Shown: positions 12,116 through 20,229 of the stretch, one piece after another
Layout: each line of letters starts with the position of its first letter
How positions within the stretch are numbered: position 1 is the first letter of the stretch
Assembly (NCBI RefSeq): GCF_947179165.1
Contig: NC_077238.1
Span: forward strand, 70,043,257 to 70,107,256
From: Solanum dulcamara
Lineage: Eukaryota; Streptophyta; Magnoliopsida; Solanales; Solanaceae
Length of the DNA stretch: 64,000 nt
Reading direction: 5' to 3'
Position numbers and translations under genes: made by a program
The notes under the pieces: model-generated
What the model saw: the letters and a program-made list of their open reading frames with translations, nothing else
Databases searched by the model: none
What the model was told of the DNA's origin: nothing

Positions 12116-13728
12116 TGGCATGTAGTTATGGCACAATGGGATATTTCTACGAGTCTCTTGCCTTTGTTACGTGAGAGAATGCCTATTCCAAGGTCCACTC
12201 GGTTCTAGGTAAACTCTCAACGGAAAAGACAAACCATATAACATAAACTCAATATCATTTGGGAGGGGCCATATCTACTACCCGTCCGCTCTTCATAAGA
12301 ACAAAATCATAGAATAGCTACTTAACTTTGTCTCGTGTGATGTGAGTATAGACCTTTCATCATCACCTATCTTTATTCATGAAATATCTTTAGGGCCTTA
12401 ACTCACCCTATCATTAACTTGCTTGAACATTATAGAATCATCATTCACAAAACTTATTTTAAAAGAGCACCTTTAAACTCATTTGTAGACATTGTCAAAC
12501 ATTCATTTCAACTTTGCTTTATCATAAGAAACTAGGTGGGTTCAAATAAATCAACTTTCAAGTCATTTAAATCAATGTTAGCATGCATGAGAGTGAAAGA
12601 ATTTAACATTTAAACATCTTAAAACAACCGACCAATATATTTTAAAACTACTTTCAAGTATTCATAGAGGGACCTTGATAAATCATCCATTTCATGTAAA
12701 TAAGAATCACCATAAGTCAACATAGACAAACAAACTTCAAATATTCAAGAATCTATACATTTGAAATCGTAGTATGAAAATTCATAAAAACTCATCACTT
12801 AAAATTGAGAGTCAATATATATCGATATAAGTAAATAAACTTCAAATATAACATAATTTATGCATTTAGAACCATCATTAAAAACACATAAAATTTCATC
12901 ATTTTGAATTGAAATGCTAGATTGAGAAAATATTTGGGCTCCATTGGTGGAAGAATCCATGGATGAAAACCCGCATACCTTGAGGAGTCAACTCTTGAAT
13001 GAAAAACTTGAAAAGAAATGGAGGTTTGATCTTCTTGGAGATGGAGGAAGAAAGCTCGAGAGGTTAGGGTTTTTTATTGGAGAAGTTAGAGTAAAAGAAA
13101 TAAGGTGTTTGAAGGGTCTAGGGTCTTTAGATAGGAGGATTTAGCCTCCAAAATAATACCACTTTTGGGTAAAACACAAGAGAAGACTAAAATGCCTTTA
13201 AAATCTAGAAAATAGGCTCAAAACCCTGCTAGCGCTATAGTGGCGTGCCGCGCCAAGGGCCAAACTACTGAGGCTAGTTTCGAGAGCTATAGTGGCGCTG
13301 GGCGCTACTGTAGCCCCAGGCCTGAAATTCCTGTAGTGATAGTCTATAGAAAAATGGTCATAATGTTTGACTCTGAACTCTAAAATTTTCAATCTTGGTG
13401 GCATTGGAAAGAAGACTCAAAGACCTTTAATTTAATAGGTCATATTATATTCTAGGAGATATGGCCATTTGAAGTGGACCCTTTTATGGTCTCATACGAA
13501 AACTTAGTCGATAGAAATCCTTTGAGCTTGACTTGGTTATAGAGATCCCTTATAACCCTAAAACACATATAATACTTTTTAAATACTTAGGAATGGATCC
13601 TATCTCATATATACACTTATATGTCATTGATTTTGAGACAAAAAGGGTCCTCCGAAGCCATTTTTTCCCCTACTGTACCCTAGTATGACATAATCCCACC
13701 TTTAAACCATGCGGGATCTTACACTGTC

Positions 13729-13870
13729 CGTCATTTTTTTCTAAAAATATAAAAAATAGAATCTAAAAACGATGGACAGCATCGCTTTGTCTGTTGCTTT
13801 TATGAGCGATGCAGTCCGTCACTTTTTCGTCCGTCGTTTTTTAGCAGTTTTTTATTAGTGTATTGTAGTG
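13729..13870 (-). mobile_element. CACTA transposon terminus, copy A
   Basis: Outer end of the element begun at 412-1200. On the minus strand the end reads CACTACAATACACTAATAAA, the diagnostic CACTA terminus, followed by ACGACGGACG-type subterminal repeats. The matching opposite terminus was not found, so the element is a one-ended remnant. Confidence 0.78.
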
Positions 13871-14114
13871 TTGATTGCTATATGGGTAATTGTAATAGGT
13901 GAAGTTTAGCCTAGAGTGTCATACGTAGAGGCCTGATGGTTGATACCATTGAAATATTACACTATTTAGATAGGTCAATTTAATACTGATATATACTATA
14001 TGCTGAATCCAGTTGAAAAATGTAAATTATATTACAACTACATTTAATCTAGTCTAGTGGATGCCTTACTCTTAGGAATCAAGTAATCTTCATTATACAA
14101 AAGGACTAAGATTA

Positions 14115-14170
14115 GTCCCACATCGTCAAGTGAAAAAAGATAGAAATATAGTAAGTATATACTATTAAAA
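14115..14170 (+). promoter_or_regulatory. Plant snRNA promoter (USE + TATA) of U1-like gene A
   Basis: GTCCCACATCG at 14115-14125 matches the plant upstream sequence element RTCCCACATCG exactly. A TATA-like ctattaaaa at 14162-14170 follows about 36 bases later. This longer spacing is the arrangement for RNA polymerase II snRNA genes rather than polymerase III ones. Confidence 0.85.
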
Positions 14171-14192
14171 TTGGCAAGGACAACCAAGAAGC

Positions 14193-14352
14193 ATATTTAC
14201 CAGGATGAATTCAATAGGCGATCAAGAAGGCCCATGACCTAAGCAGGTGACCTAAATTGCACTATGGAGAGGTGCCCTCTTAAGGAAGATCAGAGCGGTT
14301 GAGCCTACGTAATATTTGTGGCAATGGGGCTTACGTTCGTACGGTCCCTACC
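14193..14352 (+). ncRNA. U1: U1 snRNA-like gene, copy A (variant or pseudogene)
   Basis: U1 snRNA base-pairs with 5' splice sites in the spliceosome. The RNA starts ATATTTACCAG, about 31 bases after the TATA box, against the canonical ATACTTACCTG. Next come the stem-loop I loop gatcaagaaggcccatg, then GTGACC and ATTGCAC segments and the conserved GAGCCTACGTAA. The Sm site region is aatatttgtgg at 14311-14321, and the last hairpin is around gttcgtacggtccc. A plant-type 3' box (AGTCCAA, 14361-14367) follows. The length of about 160 nt is normal for plant U1. Position C4, which pairs with G+5 of introns, is U here, and U10 is A, so it is either a variant with shifted specificity or a decayed copy. 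It shares the C4U change with copy B. Confidence 0.82.
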
Positions 14353-14360
14353 CAATCCAA

Positions 14361-14367
14361 AGTCCAA
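14361..14367 (+). terminator. snRNA 3' box, U1-like A
   Basis: AGTCCAA, in the context CCAATCCAAAGTCCAATTT, fits the plant snRNA 3'-end signal (AGTNNAA), a few bases beyond the end of the U1-like RNA. The same phrase follows copy B at 17781-17787. Confidence 0.65.
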
Positions 14368-14740
14368 TTTTTTGGTAAAAATCTGTCACATCTCATGTTC
14401 GGGCAAACCAACTTGTTGTCAAGTATTCAAAAGATATTTGGAAGATGTGAATTGTGGTCTATTTGATATGTGAGAGATATATTAGCTATTTAAATGAATG
14501 TGGTCTTGTTGTTCTCAATATTTTTATATGTATCAAATATTTCATAATTCAACTGATTTTTCTTTTAATAATGATTGAATTTCTACTGTTAGATCGAACA
14601 TGTGCAATGTTTTACTCAATAGACTAAGGTGGTTGTCATTGCAACACTCAGATTCAGAGAACTTTTACAACATGCCCAATCAAATACATTGCTTCAAACT
14701 CCAATCATGTGTACAATAATATATATACAATAATAATATA

Positions 14741-14843
14741 CCTAGTGTAATTTCATAAGAGAGGTCTAGGTAGGGTAGTGTGTACGTTGCTTTATTCCTA
14801 CCTTGAGGAGGTAGGAATATTATTTTTGATAGACCTCCAACTC
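14741..14843 (+). mobile_element. SINE-like fragment, copy A
   Basis: Contains the phrase cctagtgtaatttcataag, then gaggtctaggtagggtag and ctaccttgaggaggtag, then gatagacctccaactcaa. This is the order seen in the 3' half of Solanaceae SINEs. The tRNA-like head with A and B boxes is missing or unrecognisable. It is duplicated with the block (copy at 18149-18252). Confidence 0.6.
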
Positions 14844-15099
14844 AACTAAAGTATATCAAATCAAGTATGAAAACTCAATTTTCATCATTAATACATGTTT
14901 ACATATAAATGTTAATAATTACAATGAGGGAGATTACTAATAAAAAAATATGATAATTGAAGCATTTAAAACTCTCTTTCATTTACCCTTTTGCACAATG
15001 ATCAAGTAAATATATTAATGTATGATTATCCATCTTAAAATTAAATTCAATGATGACCTTGTATATTAAAGATGAAGTATCCAATATATTTACTACATA

Positions 15100-15155
15100 G
15101 TCCCACATCGTCGGGTGAATATGATAGAAGAGATACAAGGAGATGCTATAAAAAA
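15100..15155 (+). promoter_or_regulatory. USE + TATA promoter of unidentified small RNA gene, copy A
   Basis: GTCCCACATCG at 15100-15110 is an exact plant snRNA upstream element. The TATA box ctataaaaaa is at 15146-15155, 35 bases after the USE, which is polymerase II snRNA geometry. Confidence 0.82.
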
Positions 15156-15177
15156 AGGCCAAGGACAACAAATAAAC

Positions 15178-15315
15178 ATATTTAATTAACCAGTCCCATT
15201 TGGGATCCGATTGAATCTCAATGTTGCATTAGGTTTGCAGACTCAATTCCTTCATCAATGGGTAGAACTCCCAAATGATGAATGAATTGATTCTATAGGT
15301 CTCATGAACCCTATC
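15178..15315 (+). ncRNA. Putative snRNA-type gene of unknown class, copy A
   Basis: The start is set by analogy with the U1 gene, 32 bases after the TATA box, giving ATATTTAATTAACC. I do not recognise the RNA as U1, U2, U4, U5, U6, U11, U12, U3 or 7SL. Visible folding: a 5' stem around AACCAG/CCGATT; a strong hairpin at 15251-15282 (arms TTCATCA-TGGG and CCCA-ATGATGAA); and a terminal hairpin ATAGG/CCTAT near 15295-15313. Downstream CCAATCCAAAGTATATTTTGG resembles the U1 3' box region. No clear internal Sm site is seen before the 3' hairpin. The hairpin is kept in copy B with changes, which argues for constraint at least before duplication. It may also be a pseudogene of a diverged snRNA or a scaRNA-type gene. 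Confidence 0.5.
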
Positions 15316-15899
15316 CAATCCAAAGTATATTTTGGATCATTTACAAGCTCAATAGCCTCCATGCTCCTTTTGGTGTCATGGTTTTATAGACGATTGTTCT
15401 TCGCCTGGTCCACTGGGCTAGAGATGGTGGCAGACTCTTCACCTCTTCTTGTTATTATGCTCTTCTAATTAGGAAATGCACTTATAGCTCTTAATAAGGT
15501 CAAATAGATATAATGTGTCATATTATAATTATCACAGTGTGAATTTGTTGATGTCGCCTCCTTATTATCGAGTATGATTTCTTTATGAATTAACTCCCAA
15601 TAGAGAAAAAAATATGAATTGTTAAAGGATCATTTTTTTCACCTTGGCTTGAATGATTTCATATGGTTCATATATGTTATCTGGAAATGCATAAGGTATG
15701 AATCTGATAAAGATAACTTTTCTCTCAAAATTAGTGTTAAACGTTTTTCTTTGAAGTGGATGCTCTTGAAGAACAGAACAGCCTACGAGCAAGGTTGAAG
15801 TACAAAGTTCGGACAAAGTTGAAGTACAAAGTTCGGACATAGCCTTGAATCCTAAAATCGTAAAATTTAAGTATCTAAAGTTCAAGTTCATTGACAACT

Positions 15900-17291
15900 T
15901 GTTTGGTTATAAGTTCTAATTAGTTCTAAGTAAAGTCTAAAGTTCAAAATTTATACATTCAAGTTTCGAAGTTCAAAAATCCAACTACTTCTAACTTTTA
16001 ACTTAACAATCACTTTAATTCCAACTGAAAAATACACAATTCACATCTAATTCATAAAAATTCCAAGTCAAGTATCTAAGTTCAAAAATTCAACTAGTTC
16101 TAACTTCTAATTCTATTTACTTCTTAATTCTAACTTCTAACTTCACAATCACTTCAATTCCAATTCAGAAATACCCAATTCACATCTAATTCAAAAAAAT
16201 CCCAACCCAAGTATCGAAGTTCAAAAATTCAAATAGTTCTAACTTCTAACTTCACAATCACTTAAATTCCGACTCAAAAATACTCAATTCACAGCTAATT
16301 CAAAAAAAAATCTCAATTCAAGTATCTAACTTAAAAAGTTCAACTAGTTCTAACTTCTAACTTCTAATTACTTCTTAGTTCTAACTTCTAACTTCACAGT
16401 CACTTCAATTCTAACTGAAAAATACCAATTCACATCTAATTCAAAAAAATCCCAATTCTAACTAAAACCCTAAAATCAAAATTAGTACTTCATTCACAGT
16501 TAAATATACAAATTAACATGTTAATAATAAAAATTCAACAAACTAAATACAATAAACTAAAAAATAAATAAAAAAATACTAAAAACATAAACATACAAAA
16601 TTCTAACCTTAACTTGATGTGAAAAAGGCTAGGGCTTGGCGGCAAGGAGAGGTAACAACAGCAGCAGCTCGGATAGAGATGGCAACGGGCTGGGGAGGTT
16701 GGGTCGTAGTGGTTGGGAAAATCTAGAGAGAAGAAGAGAGGAGAAGAGAGAAGAAGAAAGGGGAAAATGAAAGAATTCCAGTCTCTGGATATCAAATATT
16801 TTAATAAAAGTGATGGATTGCTTCACTTAGTCCATCGCTTTTTTGGTCAGGTTGGTCAAATATTTTTAAAAAAGCGACGGACTAGGCGACCCTGGCTGTC
16901 GTAAATTTAAAATGTTTGACTGAACATTTTAACTTGAAGTGATGGACACACCGACGACGTCCATCGCAATTTATAAGAAAACTTATAAATTGAAATTAAT
17001 TAAAAGCGACGGACAACGTCACTTTTAATTAATTTATAAATAATTGTTTTTATTACAAGTGACAGACGACGTCGCTACTTATATTAAATAATTATTTATT
17101 AATTACATAGATATTTGGCGTAAGAAACTGCCAAAAAAAGAGAAGAACATAGAGTCATTTTCCGTCGTTTTTTCTAAAAAATAAAAAATAAAATTTAAAA
17201 ATGATGGACAATGTTGCTTTGTCCGTCGCTTTTTATGAACGACGCAGTCCGTCACTTTTTTGCCCATAGTGTTTAGCAGTGTATTGTGGTG
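15900..17291 (-). mobile_element. CACTA-type transposon remnant, copy B
   Basis: Uninterrupted counterpart of 412-1200 plus 13729-13870. It has the same CT-rich leader (about 16620-16790) and GACGGACG-type subterminal repeats. The terminus on the minus strand reads CACCACAATACACTGCTAAA, so the first bases have drifted from CACTA. Its uninterrupted structure confirms where the solo LTR entered copy A. No transposase frame is present. Confidence 0.7.
15905..16460. repeat. Tandem repeats of 110-140 bp in CACTA copy B
   Basis: About four successive copies of a unit containing TTCTAACTTCTAACTTCACAATCACTTCAATTC, then CAATTCACATCTAATTC and AAGTTCAAAAATTCAACTAG. It is AT-rich without coding potential. 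Copy A keeps only about one unit (412-540). Confidence 0.75.
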
Positions 17292-17535
17292 TTGATTGAT
17301 ATATGAGTAATTGTAGTAGCTGAAGTTGAGCCTAGAGTGTCCTACACAGATGCCTGATGGTTGATACCACCGAAATATTATACTATTTAGATAGGTCAAT
17401 TTAATAGCAATATATATTATATGCTAAATCCAGTTGTAAAGTGTAAATTATATTACAACTACATTTAATCTAGTCTAGTGGATGCCTTAGTCTTAGAAAT
17501 CAAGTAATCTTCATTATCCAAAAGGACTAAGATTA

Positions 17536-17590
17536 GTCCCACATCGTCAAGTGAAAAAGATGGAAATGTAGTAAGGATATACTATTAAAA
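17536..17590 (+). promoter_or_regulatory. USE + TATA promoter of U1-like gene B
   Basis: GTCCCACATCG at 17536-17546 and ctattaaaa at 17582-17590; same 35-base spacing as copy A. Confidence 0.85.
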
Positions 17591-17612
17591 GTGGCAAGGA
17601 CAACCGAGAAGC

Positions 17613-17772
17613 ATATTTACATGGATGAAATCAATGGGAGATCAAGAAGGGCCATGACCTAAGCAGGTGACCTACATTGCACAATGGAGAGGTGCCCGCT
17701 TAAGGTAGATCCAAGCAGTCGAGCCTACGTAATATTTGTGGTAGTGGGGCTTATGTTCACACGGTCCCTACC
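17613..17772 (+). ncRNA. U1: U1 snRNA-like gene, copy B (variant or pseudogene)
   Basis: Starts ATATTTACATG. Like copy A it has C4 changed to U, and here also C9 changed to A, which would weaken pairing with G-1 of the 5' splice site. The stem-loop I loop is gatcaagaagggccatg, then GAGCCTACGTAA, and the Sm-type site aatatttgtgg is at 17731-17741 followed by TAGTGGGGC, which is closer to canonical U1 than copy A. The 3' box AGTCCAA is at 17781-17787. Promoter and 3' signal are intact, so it could be transcribed. The damaged splice-site-pairing end makes a pseudogene the more cautious reading. Confidence 0.8.
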
Positions 17773-18148
17773 CAATCCAAAGTCCAATTTTTTTGGTAAA
17801 CATTTGTCACATCTCGTGTTTGGGCACACCAATTTGGTGTCAAATATTCAAAAGATATTTGGAAGCTGTGAATTGTGGTCAATTTGATATGTGAGAGATC
17901 TATTAGCTATTAAAACGAATGTGGTCTTGTTATTCTCAACATTGTCGTATGTATCTAATATTTCATAATTCAACTGATTGTTCTTTCAATACTGATTGAA
18001 TTTCTACTGTTAGATCGAACATGTGTAATGTTTTACTCAATAGACTAAGGTGGTTGTCATTGTAACAGTCAGATTCTGAGAACTTTTACAACATGTCCAA
18101 TCAAGCACATTGCTTCAAACTCCAATCATGATATCCAATAATAATATA

Positions 18149-18252
18149 CCTAGTGTAATTTCACAAGTGAGGTCTAGGGAGGGTAGTGTGTACGTTGCCT
18201 TATTTCTACCTTGAGGAGGTAGAAATGTTATTTTCGATAGACCTCCAACTCA
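18149..18252 (+). mobile_element. SINE-like fragment, copy B
   Basis: Counterpart of 14741-14843, slightly closer to the usual Solanaceae SINE tail (tcacaagtgaggtctaggga, then ttttcgatagacctcc). Headless like copy A. Confidence 0.6.
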
Positions 18253-18413
18253 AGTAAAGTATATCAAATCAAGTATGTAAACTCAATTTTCATCATTAAT
18301 ACATGTCTATGTGTAAATGTTAATAATTACAATGAGGGAGATTACTAATAAATATGACAATTGAGGCCTTTAAAACTCTCTTTCATTTACCCGCGTAAAT
18401 ATATTACCGTATG

Positions 18414-19275
18414 TATAAACAATAAATTTTTGAGCCAAGAAAAATAAATAATCACGACCGGAAAATTGGAGTAAAAAAGAGTAATATTTGATTTCAAAAT
18501 GTAGTGTGTATTACAATCTCTATGATAATCCTCTGATTTTCAAGTAATATGAAATATGTTGAACTTGAATTTGATTTAGAGTCAAGGGATTGAATAGCTT
18601 GATCTTGAATCTTCGTCTTCAAATTTGGATTTGAATTATTCGTCACGAACACTTGTATGGTTATGACGAATAGTAAATATGAACAAGTAACTTGATCTTG
18701 AACTTCTTGATATTTTCCTTCGTTCTTGATCTTGAACTTGAGCTTGAATTTGATTACTTGAACTTTGTAGATTTGTAGAAAATTTATGGCCTTTGATCCA
18801 CGAGCTCTCTTCTTGCTTCTTGTTCTTTTTAAAACCCCTCTCAGAGAATAATGAGGACCCCTATGTATAGTTATAGGGAGTGGTATGAGGGTGTGATTTG
18901 ATTGGTTGGTTTGAACTGACCAATCAGATTTCTTTGGTGAAGAGCTTTAATTTGATTGGTCAGAACATGTCACATATACACGTGGCATGATTTTAGTGGC
19001 TTATTTAATTTGACTTGGATTGCCACATAATTTTAGCACATGACATGATTCTAATGACTCATTTAATTTGACTTGGATTGTCATATAACTTTGACATGTG
19101 GTATGATTTTAGTGGCTCATTTAATTTGACTTGGATTGCCACATAACTTTGATACATGGTGTGCTTTTAGTGGATCATTTATTTGACTTGGATTGCCACA
19201 TCATTTGAACTATTTTCTTGAATTTAATATAGTCTGAATTAATTTACGAATTTAAATCCAATATAATTCTAATGT
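18414..19275. mobile_element. 862-bp insertion with 10-bp target duplication (MULE-like?)
   Basis: Absent from the other copy of the duplicated block. It is flanked by ttaccgtatg at 18404-18413 and again at 19276-19285. A 9-10 bp duplication is the size made by Mutator-like transposases. The ends TATAAACAATA and, inverted, ACATTAGAAT are only weakly alike, so no convincing long terminal inverted repeat is visible. There is no transposase frame. It holds a minisatellite (18985-19203), a CCAATCA-containing stretch and a TATA-like tagttata. It might instead be a fragment of another element class. Confidence 0.6.
18985..19203. repeat. Minisatellite, about 55-60 bp, four copies
   Basis: Unit: catgattttagtggctcat, then ttaatttgacttggattgcc, then acataactttgacacatgg, repeated with small changes. 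It lies inside the 862-bp insertion. Confidence 0.75.
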
Positions 19276-19365
19276 TTACCGTATGATTATCCATCTTAAA
19301 TTTAAATTCAATGCTGACATGTCCTTTTATATTAAAGATGCAGTCTCCAATATATTTACTACATA

Positions 19366-19421
19366 GTCCCACATCGTCGGGTGAATAAGACAGAAGAGCT
19401 GCAAGGAGATGCTATAAAAAA
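19366..19421 (+). promoter_or_regulatory. USE + TATA promoter of unidentified small RNA gene, copy B
   Basis: GTCCCACATCG at 19366-19376, then ctataaaaaaa from 19412. The spacing is as in copy A. Confidence 0.82.
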
Positions 19422-19443
19422 AGGCCAAGGAAAACAAATGAAC

Positions 19444-19575
19444 ATACTTAATCAACCAGTTCCATATGGGATCCGGTTGAATCTCAATGTTGCATTGGTC
19501 CCTAGGTCTGCAGACTCATTTCCTTCATCAATGGGGAGTACTCCCAATTGATGAATGAATTGATTCTATTGGATG
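19444..19575 (+). ncRNA. Putative snRNA-type gene of unknown class, copy B
   Basis: Starts ATACTTAATCAACCAG, 32 bases after the TATA box. The 5' stem AACCAG/CCGGTT pairs better than in copy A. The hairpin at 19524-19555 has arms TTCATCAATGGG and CCCAATTGATGAA around GAGTAC, again stronger than in copy A. A deletion of about 30 bases removes the terminal hairpin and 3' box present in copy A near 15290-15330, so this copy is probably dead or makes a longer transcript. Family unknown. Confidence 0.45.
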
Positions 19576-19998
19576 CCTCATTTACAAGCTTAATAGCCTT
19601 CATGCTCCTTTCGGGGTCATGGTGCAATAGACGATTGTTCTTAGCCCAGTCTATTGGGCTACAGATGGTCTAACAAACTCCTCTCCTCTTGCTATTATGT
19701 TCTTCTAATTAGGAAATCCTCTTATAGCTCTTAATAAGGTCAATAGATCTAATGTGTCATATTGTAATTTTTACAACGTGAAGTTGTTGGTATCGCCTCC
19801 TTATTATCGAGTATGATTTCTTTATGACTTAACACCCAGTAGAGAAAAAATATGAATTGCTAGGGGATCATTTTGTTCACCTTAGATTGAATGATTTCAT
19901 ACGTTTCATGTATGTTATCTAGAAAGGCATAAGGTATGAATTTGATGAAGAAAACTTTTTTTGTCAGAGTTAGTGTTAACATACGTTTTTCTTTGAAG

Positions 19999-20124
19999 TT
20001 CCTTTCTTTGCTACAACTGAACAAAAATCATTTGATAAATAAGGTAAAACAAAGAATCTTATGCTCCCTTTTTAGTTTCTCCTTTATTTCTAGATTTTCA
20101 GTTTCTAGAATAAGAATAAGTCAA
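19999..20124. other. Unassigned AT-rich junction
   Basis: Short stretch between the end of the duplicated block and the first recognisable Copia sequence. I see no gene or repeat in it. Confidence 0.4.
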
Positions 20125-20229
20125 AGGGAAAAAGAGAGGCTAGTAGTTTACAGGTTGAACTTGAAACAAGTTTAAAACTACTGAAATGAATATTGGCAAT
20201 GGCTTGAGAGAGAAATGTTTAGTTAGAAA

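Larger units (their letters stand above)
1201..13723 (-). mobile_element. Solo Gypsy LTR, split by a younger Gypsy element
   Basis: The solo LTR consists of 1201-1696 plus 11589-13723, about 2.63 kb once the inner element and one target copy are removed. It starts TGTCACGACCC and ends GATCTTACA, so its own orientation is minus. It is flanked by the 5-bp duplication ctgtc (1196-1200 and 13724-13728). No internal gag-pol belongs to it, so it arose by recombination between two LTRs. Around 13225-13310 it has GC-rich GCGCTATAGTGGCG-type motifs also seen in the LTRs of the inner element. It sits in CACTA copy A only, so it came after the tandem duplication. Confidence 0.9.
13871..15757. repeat. 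Tandem-duplicated snRNA block, copy A
   Basis: Aligns by eye with 17292-19998 from the CACTA terminus rightward, until both reach acgtttttctttgaag. The two copies differ at several percent of positions plus indels. The block carries a U1-like gene, a SINE tail and a second snRNA-type gene. Outside these I see no coding sequence. Together with the upstream CACTA ends, the duplicated unit is about 3.4 kb without later insertions. Confidence 0.85.
17292..19998. repeat. Tandem-duplicated snRNA block, copy B
   Basis: Second copy of 13871-15757, longer because it has an 862-bp insertion (18414-19275). It includes a second U1-like gene, a SINE tail and the second copy of the unidentified RNA gene. 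Similarity to copy A stops near 19998. Confidence 0.85.

Noticed and set aside
16535..16826. Overlapping ORFs on the minus strand with hydrophobic runs as a membrane protein
   Set aside because: They are translations of CT-rich low-complexity sequence in a CACTA leader; the related stretch at 660-800 does not keep the frames.
18414..19275. Integrated pararetrovirus fragment
   Set aside because: No coat, movement or RT codons and no tRNA-Met primer site; a clean 10-bp target duplication fits transposition better.
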